From the NCBI GenBank assembly GCA_903830725.1, contig CAIKVH010000048.1, positions 62,001-126,000 of the forward strand: 64,000 bases of DNA. The letters run 5' to 3'. A model generated the notes under the pieces. The model saw nothing but the letters and a program-made list of their open reading frames with translations. It did no database searches and was not told the origin of the DNA. The position numbers were made by a program, and so were the translations under genes. Shown here one piece after another: positions 45,679 to 54,908 of the stretch (within the stretch, counting starts at the first letter, position 1; every line of letters starts with the position of its first letter). The DNA is from an uncultured Burkholderiales bacterium. GTDB lineage: Bacteria; Pseudomonadota; Gammaproteobacteria; Burkholderiales; Burkholderiaceae_C.

Positions 45679-47850
45679 ATGACACAAAATACGAATATTC
45701 AAACAAACGGATCAACAGTTGCGCTATCTCGCAGATCGCTTTTAAAAGCCTCAGTCGTCACGACTGGGGGCCTGTTGATGGGGGTCTCTTTATCGGCTAG
45801 CAACAAAGCCGATGCTGCAGGGCTTTTGCATACGCCTAATGCGTGGGTGCATATTGCTGACGACAACACGATCACTCTCATCTCCGCAAAATCAGAAATG
45901 GGGCAGGGCGTCTACACTTCCATGCCCATGCTGATTGCAGAGGAGCTTAATGTTGATATTAAGAAAATTAAAGTTGCTTTTGCACCCCCAGATGCAAAAC
46001 TCTACGGCAACTCGCTCTTAGGAGGTCCTCAAGTTACAGGCGGTTCAACCTCCGTGCGCGAGAACTGGGAGAAATTGCGCATCGCTGGTGCGCAGGTGCG
46101 AGAAATGTTATTGGCTGCAGCGTCTGCCAAGTGGAATGTTCCTGTTGCTCAATTGACTGCCAATGACGGAGTTGTCAAAGGGCCTGGCTCCAAACTAGCA
46201 ACGTATGGTCAGTTGGCAGATGCGGCGTCAAAATTACCCGTTCCAGAAAAGCCGTTTATTAAGGATCCAAAAGACTTTAAGATCGTTGGCAAGTCAACCC
46301 CCCGTCTTGATACACCTTCAAAGACAAACGGTACAGCTGAATTTGGTATAGACGTAGTTCTGCCCGGTATGGTTTACGCCGCGCTCGAGCAGTGTCCTGT
46401 GATTGGGGGTACGGTTAAGAGTGTTGACTCAACTGCTGCTAAGAAAATGCCCGGCGTTGTTGCTGTGGTGCAAATCCCAGACGGCGTTGCAGTTGTTGCA
46501 GATACTTGGTGGCATGCTAACAAAGCAAGAAAAGCGCTGACTATCGTTTGGGACGAGGGAATTGGCGCAAAACTGAATAGCAAATCCATGATGGAAGGCA
46601 CGCGCGCTGCTTCGGTTTCTGGTAAATCCTTGGGGGCTGTTGCAGTGGGCAAGCCCATTGATGTAATTGCATCTTCTAAAGATGTAATAAAAGCCGAGTA
46701 CACAACGCAGTTGCTTTCGCATTCTCCGCTTGAGCCTATGAACTTTACTGCACACTACAAAAATGGTAAGGTGCAACTGGTTGGTCCAACACAGTGGCAA
46801 GATGGTGCACAGGGCACAGTTGCTAAGACCTTGGGTGTAAAGCCTGAGGATGTAACGTTGCGTACGACTTTCTTAGGTGGTGGTTTTGGACGGCGCATTG
46901 ATATTGACTTCATCATTCAAGCCGCGCAAATCTCCAAGGCAGTTAACAAGCCAGTCAAATTGTTATGGACGCGTGAGGATGATATGACTCATGACTTTTA
47001 CCGTCCTCACTCGGTCAACACATTGGTCGCTGCAATTGGCGCGGACGGTAAGCCAAGCGCTTTAACTCACCGCGTAACTTCTCAGTCGATCACTGGTCGC
47101 TTATTTGGTTTGCCCGTTGATGTTGCTGATCCTTTCATGGCTGAAGCGCTTGCACCTCCCTACCAAATTCCAGCAACTCAGTTCGATCAAGTTAAATTTG
47201 ATGCCGGTCTGAGGGTTGGGTACTGGAGGTCAGTAAGTCATTTAATGAATACCTTTGCAAATGAGAGTTTCATTGATGAACTTGCCAAGAAAGCAAGTGC
47301 AGATCCCGTTGCTTATCGTTTAGCTTTACTAAGCGATAAGCCGAGATTTGCAAATGTTCTCAAAACTGCCGCAGAAAAGGCCGGGTGGGGTAAGCCTTTA
47401 GCGAAGGGGCGAGCGCTTGGCGTTGCTTTAATGGAAGGGTATGACACCTTTATGGCGCAAGTCGCTGAGATCTCTATTCAAGAAGACGGTAATGTGCGTG
47501 TGCATAAAGTAACTGCTGTTGCTGATTTGGGTTACATGGTGAATCCCGATACCGTTGTGGCTCAGATACAGTCTAGTATTGTCTTTGGTATGGGTGCTGC
47601 ACTCATGCAAGAGATTACGCTTCAAGACGGACGCGTGCAGCAAACGAACTTCCATCAGTTCCCATTGGTTCGCATGAACCAGTCCCCTGAGTTTGATATT
47701 ACGCTTGTTAAGAGTACTGAAAAGCCTGGTGGAATCGGTGAACCAGCTACTGCACTTATTAGTCCCGCGATTGCAAATGCTGTTGCTGCGTTAACTGGTA
47801 AGCGCCTGCGTCAATTGCCAATGACGGCTGCTGTAATCAAGAGCGCCTAA
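45679..47850 (+). CDS. iorB: Molybdopterin-binding large subunit, isoquinoline-1-oxidoreductase-like
   Basis: Large subunit of 723 residues with a twin-arginine signal at the start (LSRRSLLKASVVTTGGLLMG), so the folded enzyme is exported to the periplasm. Family motifs are KSEMGQGVYTSMPMLIAEEL, LGGPQVTGGSTSVRENW, FLGGGFGRRIDIDFI, and the active-site glutamate region GGIGEPATA near the C-terminus. It hydroxylates an N-heteroaromatic or aldehyde using water, with molybdopterin cytosine dinucleotide as usual for this group. No electron-acceptor gene follows. The terminator at 47907 ends the iorAB transcript. Confidence 0.9.
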   Translation: MTQNTNIQTNGSTVALSRRSLLKASVVTTGGLLMGVSLSASNKADAAGLLHTPNAWVHIADDNTITLISAKSEMGQGVYTSMPMLIAEELNVDIKKIKVAFAPPDAKLYGNSLLGGPQVTGGSTSVRENWEKLRIAGAQVREMLLAAASAKWNVPVAQLTANDGVVKGPGSKLATYGQLADAASKLPVPEKPFIKDPKDFKIVGKSTPRLDTPSKTNGTAEFGIDVVLPGMVYAALEQCPVIGGTVKSVDSTAAKKMPGVVAVVQIPDGVAVVADTWWHANKARKALTIVWDEGIGAKLNSKSMMEGTRAASVSGKSLGAVAVGKPIDVIASSKDVIKAEYTTQLLSHSPLEPMNFTAHYKNGKVQLVGPTQWQDGAQGTVAKTLGVKPEDVTLRTTFLGGGFGRRIDIDFIIQAAQISKAVNKPVKLLWTREDDMTHDFYRPHSVNTLVAAIGADGKPSALTHRVTSQSITGRLFGLPVDVADPFMAEALAPPYQIPATQFDQVKFDAGLRVGYWRSVSHLMNTFANESFIDELAKKASADPVAYRLALLSDKPRFANVLKTAAEKAGWGKPLAKGRALGVALMEGYDTFMAQVAEISIQEDGNVRVHKVTAVADLGYMVNPDTVVAQIQSSIVFGMGAALMQEITLQDGRVQQTNFHQFPLVRMNQSPEFDITLVKSTEKPGGIGEPATALISPAIANAVAALTGKRLRQLPMTAAVIKSA

Positions 47851-47906
47851 GAGGGCAAAGGCTCTGGGCTAATCAAACTAGTCCTCATAGCCTTGGACAA
47901 ATAAAG

Positions 47907-47960
47907 AAGACCTGCTCCAATCCTGGATTTATATCCGGGTGCGGTGGCTAGGTCTTTTTT
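47907..47960 (+). terminator. Extended terminator hairpin after iorAB
   Basis: AAGACCT (47907-47913) pairs with AGGTCTT (47950-47956), followed by further T residues to 47960. Between them CCTGGAT/ATCCGGG form a second helix around loop TTAT, leaving an internal loop. The long 50-base structure is larger than a usual terminator. Confidence 0.65.
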
Positions 47961-47988
47961 ATGTAGCTGTTCAATTAAGAGAGTAGTG

Positions 47989-48669
47989 ATGAAAGATAAA
48001 TTAAAAGCGTTTCTCTTTGATCTTGACGGTACGTTGATTGAAACGGTCAATGAGATATCAGATGCTACCAATGACACGTTGCGAGCGCTTGGAGAATCTG
48101 CGGTCTTAGAGACTCAAGTTCGACACTGGATTGGACACGGTACTCGGGAGCTTTTAGTGAGTGCATTAGCCGATGCTAAGAAGCTATCAATAACTGAGAT
48201 TCGGTCATGGCCAAAGTTGACAGAGGCCTTTCATACTTTTGACGAATTTTATTTAACGCGTTGCGGCACACGAAGTCATTTGTACCCATTGGTTAGGGAA
48301 ATACTTGATGAAATAAAAGCCACAAAAATAAAAATGGCTATCGTGACGAATAAGGAAACTCGTTTTACCACGGCATTACTTAAGGCGCATAAATTAGAGC
48401 AGTATTTTGATATAGTCATTTGCGGTGATACGCTAAACGCTAAGAAACCAGACCCACGGGGAATTCATTTTTGTTTAGATCAATTTAAAGCTAAACCGGA
48501 TGAGGTAATATTTATCGGAGACTCTTCAATCGATGCCAAGTCAGCTCAAAATGCGGGGGTCACTGTTTGGCTGATGCCTTATGGGTACAACATGGGTGAG
48601 CCTCTTGAGAACTCAAATCCTGACCGAATTGCTATAGGATTCAGGGATCTTCTAGACGTATTAAATTAA
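47989..48669 (+). CDS. gph: Phosphoglycolate phosphatase-like HAD hydrolase
   Basis: HAD-superfamily phosphatase of 226 residues from ATG 47989 (AGAGAG upstream). Motif I is LFDLDGTLIETVNEI with the nucleophile Asp and acid Asp, motif II is VTNKE, motif III is the lysine of NAKKPDP, and motif IV is FIGDSSIDAKSAQNAG. The cap domain follows the Gph type (RHWIGHGTRELLVSAL). It probably dephosphorylates 2-phosphoglycolate made in DNA repair or photorespiration-like reactions; other small phosphates are possible. It converges with hupB. Confidence 0.85.
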   Translation: MKDKLKAFLFDLDGTLIETVNEISDATNDTLRALGESAVLETQVRHWIGHGTRELLVSALADAKKLSITEIRSWPKLTEAFHTFDEFYLTRCGTRSHLYPLVREILDEIKATKIKMAIVTNKETRFTTALLKAHKLEQYFDIVICGDTLNAKKPDPRGIHFCLDQFKAKPDEVIFIGDSSIDAKSAQNAGVTVWLMPYGYNMGEPLENSNPDRIAIGFRDLLDVLN

Positions 48670-48710
48670 ATTAGTGAGGCCGGTAATATTAGAATTTAAA
48701 GAACATATTT

Positions 48711-48745
48711 AAAAAGCCCAAGGACATTAATTCCATTGGGCTTTT
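48711..48745. terminator. Bidirectional terminator between gph and hupB
   Basis: AAAGCCCAA (48713-48721) pairs with TTGGGCTTT (48736-48744) with an inner GGA/TCC. It is followed by TTTT on the plus strand and by TTTTTAAAT on the minus strand, which suits both converging genes. Confidence 0.8.
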
Positions 48746-48795
48746 GTCTATAAAACTTTTGGCGTATCGAAAGCGCCAATAGTTTGGGTTGCGAA

Positions 48796-49074
48796 TTAAC
48801 GCTTGTTTACACGGTCTTTAAGTGTTTTTCCAGCACTGAAACGAACCACTTTTGAAGCTGCAATTTTAATCGTTGCACCAGTAGAAGGATTACGACCCGC
48901 GCGGGCAGCTCTTTTCTTTTGGCTAAATGTACCAAAACCTACTAGGGTAACTGAATTACCTTTCGTAAGGGATTTTCCAACGTTTTCGATAAATGATGCG
49001 AGAGCTCTAGCTGCAGCTGCCTTAGAAATATCAGCGTCAGCAGCCATGTGTTCGATCAGTTCTGTTTTATTCAT
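48796..49074 (-). CDS. hupB: HU-family DNA-binding protein
   Basis: A 92-residue nucleoid protein: [40 protein letters not shown] and a closing KTLKDRVN. It binds and bends DNA as a homo- or heterodimer. AAGGA lies about 10 bases before the start. The DNA-binding arm motif [12 protein letters not shown] is intact. A promoter-like pair is visible upstream. Confidence 0.95.
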   Translation of the reverse strand: MNKTELIEHMAADADISKAAAARALASFIENVGKSLTKGNSVTLVGFGTFSQKKRAARAGRNPSTGATIKIAASKVVRFSAGKTLKDRVNKR

Positions 49075-49101
49075 TATTAAAGGTCCTTTGTAAAAAATGA
49101 A

Positions 49102-49128
49102 ATTCTATACTATGTTTACACAGGTCAA
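49102..49128 (-). promoter_or_regulatory. Possible hupB promoter
   Basis: On the minus strand TTGACC (49123-49128) and TAGAAT (49102-49107) are 15 bases apart, a short spacing, in an AT-rich region about 30 bases upstream of the start codon. Confidence 0.35.
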
Positions 49129-49271
49129 TTTTATATCATTTAAAACTAATCTAGCTGAGGCATTTAATTTAATTCGATCCTTTAATTTTTTCTTTAAAAA
49201 GAATTTTTAATCAAAAATATTTATTAAGAAAAAGTGTGGAAATCAGTAAAAAACAATTGATACTTTTCTTT

Positions 49272-51425
49272 TTACATTGTATTTTCAATGGTTTGCGTGA
49301 TGTTTTCAATTGTAAATGGCATGTTCCTGAACCTAATGCCTAGCGCGTGAGAGAGAGCGTTGGAGAGGGCTGCAGCGGTGGGGCCTGCTGCCACCTCTCC
49401 TGCACCAAGGCTCATGTCTCCCGTGTTTTCTATCAATTCGATATGTATTTCAGGAATTTCATCAAATCCCAGTATTGGATAGGACTCCCAGTCCGCGGAG
49501 GTAACAGCGTGCGTGTCCCAACGAACGCTCTCTTTAAGAGTCCAACTCAGGGACTGAATGATTCCCCCTTCAATTTGGTTTAGCAAACCGTCTTTGTGAA
49601 CAACTGCGCCTGCATCAACGCATGCCCAAACCTTTTGAACACTAACTTTATGACTGACTTCAACGAGGATGGCGATTGCACAGTGACCAGCGTGATTTTT
49701 ATACTGTGAATAGGCAAGGCCTAAGCCAATGGAGTTACCAGCATCTCCGCGGGTGTTCCAATTTGACATCTCACTGACCTTTTGAACAACTGCTTTAGCC
49801 CGGTCGCTTTTGAGATTTTTAAGTCGCAACTTGACCGGATCCATTTGTATTTGCTCGGCGAGTTCATCCATAAAACTCTCTATTGCAAACACATTGGCAT
49901 GTGCACCCAATGAGCGCAGAGCGGAGACCCGAACGGGGGATTGCGCAATAAAGTGGTGCTCAACTCTCAGGGCGTCCATGTTGTATGGAGGAATTATGTT
50001 TCTGAGTCCGCCTCCAGTGGGGAGGGGAACGTCTTTAGGGGTTGGTTTAAGCGCATCTCCAAAAGCGCTCCAATAGCCCATTAGTTGTACGCCGTCTCCC
50101 CATCCTGGTCTGCTCAGATGGGTGTTGGACCACACCTGCGCATTCCAATTTGAGATTTCGCCTAGGTTTGATATTTTTGCACTGAGCTCAACCAAACTGG
50201 CTGATCCCATGGGTGAGTGAGTCAGCTCATCTGCTCTGCTCCAAACCACGCGAACTGTGATGTTTAAGGAGTGAGCAATGAAGGCGGCGTCAAACACGAC
50301 ATCATCAGCCCCGTTGTGTCCGTAGCAACCTGCCCCAGGAGAGTGTTTGATCCGAACTTGCTTGGGATCCAGGTCTAGAGCTTTACAGATTTGTTCCCTA
50401 AGCTTGAAAACGCCTTGACTGTGAGACCAAAGCGTTAGGTGTGTTCCATCGCTGGAGGGTTGCGCAACAGCACAAGCCAAGCCAATGGATGCATGCGCTA
50501 TGTAGGGTCTGGAGTAACGCTGGGTGAGAGATTTAGAAGAACCGTGTTTGTCGCTTGATTCAGATTCCTGGCCCTCGCGCTTGACCTCGCCTATGCCTTC
50601 GCCTACGACAACCGTACTGTGCTTGTTTTGATGGATTAGCAATTCCTCCACCGAGTCATAAACCAGGGCAGGGGGTTTTGTCCATGTAATCTCTTTTTGC
50701 GCTTTAATCTGCGCCTGAATCAGTTGCTCCTCATCTTTACCAATCAGCGCAATAAAATCATTTTTAACAAATACTTTATCCACACCCACCAAGCTTTCTA
50801 GGGCTTGATGATTTAAATTCTGCGGTCTGCAGTGGGGGTGCGGACCTCTTACGATGCGTGCATGCCAAAGCTCAGGAAGATCGATGTCGTGGATATAACC
50901 GGCGCTTGTGAATTTTTTTAGTAAGTCGATACGGTCTACGTCAATACGTTCAGGCAAAGGATGATCTAGGATTTTTAGATTGGAATCATCAAGGCGAAGA
51001 TTTTGAAGGTTCGCATCAGCTGAGATTTGATGAAAGGAGAGGCGCTGACCACTAGCCGATTTAAACTCGCCGTTTGATAGTGTGAGTTCAGATGTGCTGC
51101 AATTTAAGGTTTTTGCAGCAACCCTTGCATATTCGCTACGAATTAGGCGGCAAACGTGTTTTAAAGCGGCAACACCCACTTCAACAGACTGACTACCGGC
51201 GGTGTAACCCTCGTCAGGGGATTGTCCTGTGTCTCCGGCTATCAATACAACCTGCTCTGAACCAAATCCTAACTCCCAACATACGGTTTGGATTAAAGCG
51301 GCAGAGATCCCTTGCCCAAGTTCTACTTTGCCGCTGAAGACAATAACCTCAGCCTTCGGGTTAAAGTTAATCCATTGGCTGGCAACGGGGTGAGACAAAA
51401 CGCTTGTGGGTAGGGGGGTGGACAT
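49272..51425 (-). CDS. Molybdopterin-binding large subunit (nicotinate-dehydrogenase-like)
   Basis: A 717-residue xanthine oxidase-family large subunit without a signal peptide. FSGKVELGQGISAALIQTVC, AGDTGQSPDEGYTAGSQSVE, HSPGAGCYGHNGADDVVFDA, and the catalytic glutamate region MSLGAGEVAAGPTAAALSNA are visible. The pattern resembles the NicB-type branch of nicotinate dehydrogenase but lacks the cytochrome c domains of NicB. It hydroxylates an N-heterocycle or similar. A 2Fe-2S subunit gene lies 28 bases upstream. It is the last gene of the catabolic operon. Confidence 0.85.
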   Translation of the reverse strand: MSTPLPTSVLSHPVASQWINFNPKAEVIVFSGKVELGQGISAALIQTVCWELGFGSEQVVLIAGDTGQSPDEGYTAGSQSVEVGVAALKHVCRLIRSEYARVAAKTLNCSTSELTLSNGEFKSASGQRLSFHQISADANLQNLRLDDSNLKILDHPLPERIDVDRIDLLKKFTSAGYIHDIDLPELWHARIVRGPHPHCRPQNLNHQALESLVGVDKVFVKNDFIALIGKDEEQLIQAQIKAQKEITWTKPPALVYDSVEELLIHQNKHSTVVVGEGIGEVKREGQESESSDKHGSSKSLTQRYSRPYIAHASIGLACAVAQPSSDGTHLTLWSHSQGVFKLREQICKALDLDPKQVRIKHSPGAGCYGHNGADDVVFDAAFIAHSLNITVRVVWSRADELTHSPMGSASLVELSAKISNLGEISNWNAQVWSNTHLSRPGWGDGVQLMGYWSAFGDALKPTPKDVPLPTGGGLRNIIPPYNMDALRVEHHFIAQSPVRVSALRSLGAHANVFAIESFMDELAEQIQMDPVKLRLKNLKSDRAKAVVQKVSEMSNWNTRGDAGNSIGLGLAYSQYKNHAGHCAIAILVEVSHKVSVQKVWACVDAGAVVHKDGLLNQIEGGIIQSLSWTLKESVRWDTHAVTSADWESYPILGFDEIPEIHIELIENTGDMSLGAGEVAAGPTAAALSNALSHALGIRFRNMPFTIENITQTIENTM

Positions 51426-51453
51426 GGTGGGTCAATCCGGTGAGGGGTACTGA

Positions 51454-51918
51454 TTACGGATTGGCGAGTTGGTTTCTAGCAAGCTTTGCGGCTTTTAAAA
51501 TTCTCAAATGTGCGCCGCACCTGCATAAGTGCCGAGAAAGTGCTTCAGTAATTTGCTGATCAGAGGCGTTCTTTTCTTTTCTGAATAATCCCGTCAGCCG
51601 CATCATGATGCCGTTTATACAGTAACCGCACTGCGCTGCTTGTTCCTTCAAGAATGCACCGAGTACAACCTTACCAACCGGGTCCTCCTTCAAGCCGCTA
51701 GGCGTCATGATCTCAGCATTTTCAACAGACCAGGACGGCGTGCTACAGGAGTTTTCAGCTTGACCGTTAACCAATACAGTGCAAGCTCCGCAGTGTCCAC
51801 TCCCGCATCCGTAGCGTACGGATGCATCTGCGCAGGTTGTCCTGAGTGCATGATACAGCTGAGCACCGGCGGAGGACTCAATCGATTGCTGTTTGTTGTT
51901 GTGTTTTATCTTAACCAT
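51454..51918 (-). CDS. 2Fe-2S subunit of the second molybdenum hydroxylase
   Basis: A 154-residue small subunit of the xanthine oxidase family, with cluster ligands YGCGSGHCGACTVLVNG and SCST for the first cluster and CGYCINGIMM with HLCRCGAHLRI for the second. It passes electrons from the large subunit encoded 28 bases downstream. Compared with iorA the ligand spacing is the same but the surrounding sequence differs, so the two pairs are old paralogues, not recent copies. Confidence 0.88.
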   Translation of the reverse strand: MVKIKHNNKQQSIESSAGAQLYHALRTTCADASVRYGCGSGHCGACTVLVNGQAENSCSTPSWSVENAEIMTPSGLKEDPVGKVVLGAFLKEQAAQCGYCINGIMMRLTGLFRKEKNASDQQITEALSRHLCRCGAHLRILKAAKLARNQLANP

Positions 51919-51972
51919 TTAACCAGCTATTTTGTGAGCCACTTGAAATCAAGACTTTAATGTCTTTTAGCA

Positions 51973-52863
51973 TTAAGCTATTTTTGCGTTCTTTATCCAC
52001 CAAGCAGCTAATTGGGTTCCGTCCGCGTCCCCAAGCCCCGCGGTGGAGGCTGCATTGAAGGAGTTGAGGGCGGCTTGAGTAGTTGGAAGCTCGTAGCCTA
52101 GGGCCTTTGCCTCTTCCACCATCGTCCTCAAATCTTTCCTAATGGAGTCAATGTTAAAGTGTGCAGACTCAGCAGGCTTACCCTCAAGCGCTGCAACAAC
52201 GGCAGGGATCCTCATTTTTAAAATGGCCGGTGTACCAGATGTGTCAGACAAAATATCCATTATTTTTTCAGGCTTCAGTCCCGAATGTTGAGCGATTGAT
52301 AACGCCTCTCCCAGGGCTTGCCAATAAATTAGCAGAGGCAAATTGATAGCGAGTTTCATACTCGCGCCACTGCCTACTGCTCCTACATGCTCTAATCTTC
52401 TGCACATCTGTAAGAGTACGGGTTTTGCTTTCTCAAAATCCTCATCACTACCACCAGCCAGTCCAAACAGTTTGCCGTCTCTGGCTGGTCCAACCGTTCC
52501 CCCAACTGGACACTCCACAAAGCCACCACCGGCCGCTTTCACTTTAGCCCCTAAATCGATACCCGTTTGAGGCCTAACTGTACTCATGTCAATGAATAGT
52601 TTGCCTTTAACGTTTGAATTAAGCGCACCCGTGTTCCCTAAGTACGCTCCCTCGATCGCCTTTGCATCTGTTAAAACAGAGATGATGATTTCGCTATGTT
52701 CAACGGCTTGAGCTGGAGTTTGCGCAAGGCTTGCCCCGCGATCGGTCAGTGCTTTGGTTTTAGAGGGCGTTCGGTTCCAAACCGTTAATGTGTGTCCCTG
52801 GTCGAGAAGTCTCTCTCCCATTGCGCTGCCCATACGCCCAGTTCCCAAAATTGCTATTTTCAT
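51973..52863 (-). CDS. 3-hydroxyisobutyrate dehydrogenase-like NAD(P)-dependent reductase
   Basis: Beta-hydroxyacid dehydrogenase of 296 residues. The cofactor motif is ILGTGRMGSAMGERLLDQGH, followed by VWNRTPSKTKAL (Arg suggests NADP), the substrate loop FVECPVGGTVGPARDGKL, and catalytic lysine in GSGASMKLAINLPL. It reduces or oxidises a 3-hydroxy acid or related semialdehyde. It lies 29 bases after the amidohydrolase gene, in the middle of the catabolic operon. Confidence 0.87.
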   Translation of the reverse strand: MKIAILGTGRMGSAMGERLLDQGHTLTVWNRTPSKTKALTDRGASLAQTPAQAVEHSEIIISVLTDAKAIEGAYLGNTGALNSNVKGKLFIDMSTVRPQTGIDLGAKVKAAGGGFVECPVGGTVGPARDGKLFGLAGGSDEDFEKAKPVLLQMCRRLEHVGAVGSGASMKLAINLPLLIYWQALGEALSIAQHSGLKPEKIMDILSDTSGTPAILKMRIPAVVAALEGKPAESAHFNIDSIRKDLRTMVEEAKALGYELPTTQAALNSFNAASTAGLGDADGTQLAAWWIKNAKIA

Positions 52864-52892
52864 ATGCTATCTCTGAATTAATGATGAAGAGT

Positions 52893-54110
52893 TTATTTAA
52901 TCTTGAAGATCTTCATGGCGTTTCCACCCTCAATGAGTTTTCTGTCCTCTGCCTTGAGTTTGTTAACTTCAGCGATTAACCCGCGTGGATCATCCTCTCC
53001 CATGTCGTAAGGGTAGTCGGTGCCTAGCATCACGTGGTCTGCACCGTAACGGTCGATTAGGTTTTTAAGCATTCTTGGATCGAAGGTGATCGTATCAAAG
53101 TAGAACTTCTCCAGATAGCTAGAAGGCTTTTTCTTAATGACGGTTCTCGTGTCGGGTCTTGCGCGCCAAGCATGATCCATCCGAGCCCAGTAATGCGCCA
53201 CAAATCCGCCGCCGTGTGCTGCGATGAATTTGATTTTAGGATGGCGCGCTACTACGCCGTCAAATATGAGGTGGCTTACGGCTATTGTCGTATCAAGTGG
53301 GTTGCCAATTACGTTGTTGAAGTAATGGTTTGTGAGTCGCTCGCCCTGCGTGAATCCAAGTGGATGCATGAAAATCACGGTCCCGAGTTCATTGGCTTTT
53401 GCAAAGAATTTCTCCAGTCCTAAGCGAGGATCTGTAAGGTTCATGCCGTTGACGTTGGTGTTGATCTCAACGCCGCGTAGTCCTAATTTCTTTACCGCAT
53501 ACTCAAGTTCCTGCACCGCAAGCTCAGGGTTTTGAAGTGGCACAGATCCCATACCAACAAAACGGTCTGGATGATCGCTCACCAACTGGGCAATACCTTC
53601 ATTCACCTCTCGGGCAAGCTCAGCGCCGTATGCAGGCTCAGTGAAGTAAAAGTAGTGATAAGGGGCTGGGCAAACGGCTTGGATATCAACGCCCATTTTG
53701 TCCATATCTTTTAAGCGCTCAGTAATACCCGTTAATTTAGGTGCTCGGGTCTTCATTTGAGCAATGTTAGTGTCATTGGTTAGTTTATTCGCGTAAATAA
53801 CTGTTGGATCATATTGAGCGGCGTTGAGGTGAGCCGTCTTTTGATTCACAACGGGGTTTAAATAGTGACAGTGAATGTCAACAATTTTATGTTTGCCCTT
53901 CGAGTTTTTAACGACCACTTTGCTGGAGGGTTTAACTTTGACAGAAGTTTTGCTTTTACTCGAACTCTTTGTGGCAAATGCGCGCTCGACACCTGCTTCG
54001 TATGCGAACTCAGGGTTGATAGAGGACTCGTCTTCGCTGCGAGACATGCGCTCGTTGGCCGAGTGGCTGTGAGAGGGATCAGAGCAAGAGGGGAGACAAG
54101 TAAAGAACAT
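52893..54110 (-). CDS. ACMSD-like amidohydrolase/decarboxylase with N-terminal extension
   Basis: Metal-dependent amidohydrolase-fold protein, 405 residues. The core starts near residue 77 with IVDIHCHYLNP (HxH metal site). It continues with GMGSVPLQNPELAVQELEYA, IFMHPLGFTQGERL, IKFIAAHGGGFVAHYWARM and MLGTDYPYDMGEDDP with the catalytic Asp. These are features of the ACMSD/gamma-resorcylate decarboxylase group, which decarboxylates or hydrates aromatic or ring-cleavage acids. Residues 1-75 are an added part with Cys/His residues (CLPSCSDPSHSHS) and a Ser/Lys-rich linker. AAGGA is 7 bases before the ATG. It sits 84 bases after livF. Confidence 0.85.
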   Translation of the reverse strand: MFFTCLPSCSDPSHSHSANERMSRSEDESSINPEFAYEAGVERAFATKSSSKSKTSVKVKPSSKVVVKNSKGKHKIVDIHCHYLNPVVNQKTAHLNAAQYDPTVIYANKLTNDTNIAQMKTRAPKLTGITERLKDMDKMGVDIQAVCPAPYHYFYFTEPAYGAELAREVNEGIAQLVSDHPDRFVGMGSVPLQNPELAVQELEYAVKKLGLRGVEINTNVNGMNLTDPRLGLEKFFAKANELGTVIFMHPLGFTQGERLTNHYFNNVIGNPLDTTIAVSHLIFDGVVARHPKIKFIAAHGGGFVAHYWARMDHAWRARPDTRTVIKKKPSSYLEKFYFDTITFDPRMLKNLIDRYGADHVMLGTDYPYDMGEDDPRGLIAEVNKLKAEDRKLIEGGNAMKIFKIK

Positions 54111-54194
54111 GGTAATCCTTGGTGAATAAGATTGAAAAAAATTTAAAAAATTAAGAGAAAATGGAAAAGTAAAAGAGTTGAATTTGAACCGTGT

Positions 54195-54908
54195 TTAGAA
54201 GATACCTAAATGTTGAGTTGCCAGTTCTGGATTGGCAGCGACTTCCTCGGAAGTGCCTTTAAACGCAACGCGGCCCGTGTTTAGTATTACAAAATCATCG
54301 GCGAGGGTCTTTGCGACTGAGAAATTTTGTTCCACCAAAATAATGGAAAGCCCTTCATTTTTGAGCTTGGCGATTGAGTGGTTGACCTCTTGAACAATCA
54401 AAGGTGCGAGTCCCTCAGAAGGTTCATCCAGTAAGAGTACGCTTGGATTTCCCATCAGTGCTCGGCCTATAACGAGCATCTGTTGCTCACCCCCCGATAG
54501 AGTCCCTGAGCGTTGGTCTTTTTTAGGCTTAAGTGCAGGAAACAAATCGTAAACCTTGGCCAGATTCCACTGAGACGTGTTGCCCTTCTTTTGTTCGGCA
54601 ACAATCAAATTCTCTTCAACGCTCAGACTCGCGAAAACTCTTCTGCCTTGAGGCACCAATCTTATGCCGCTCTTTGCAATGGACTCGGGTGAGTGGTGGG
54701 CAAAGTTTACGCCTTTGAGGTGCATTTCTCCTGAGCTCACGGGAAGCAAGCCAGAGATGGTCAGTTGGGATGTGGTCTTACCAGCTCCGTTGCGTCCCAT
54801 CAGCGCTAGCAAATGGCCTTGCTTTAACTCAAAACTGACGTTGTGCAAGACATGGCTGTCTCCGTAATGAACATTCAGGCCATTGATTTCAAGGATATTA
54901 GTGGCCAA
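54195..54908 (-). CDS. livF: Branched-chain-type ABC transporter ATPase (LivF-like)
   Basis: Start chosen at TTG 54908 because AAGGAG lies 6 bases upstream and the protein then begins LATNILEINGLNVHYGDSHV as usual for LivF; the frame to 54965 would overlap livG extensively. The 237 residues include Walker A GRNGAGKTT, Q-loop, signature SGGEQQML, Walker B LLLDEPSEGL and the H-loop region. It energises uptake of a small organic molecule with livGHM. It overlaps the livG stop by 11 bases. Confidence 0.93.
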   Translation of the reverse strand: MATNILEINGLNVHYGDSHVLHNVSFELKQGHLLALMGRNGAGKTTSQLTISGLLPVSSGEMHLKGVNFAHHSPESIAKSGIRLVPQGRRVFASLSVEENLIVAEQKKGNTSQWNLAKVYDLFPALKPKKDQRSGTLSGGEQQMLVIGRALMGNPSVLLLDEPSEGLAPLIVQEVNHSIAKLKNEGLSIILVEQNFSVAKTLADDFVILNTGRVAFKGTSEEVAANPELATQHLGIF

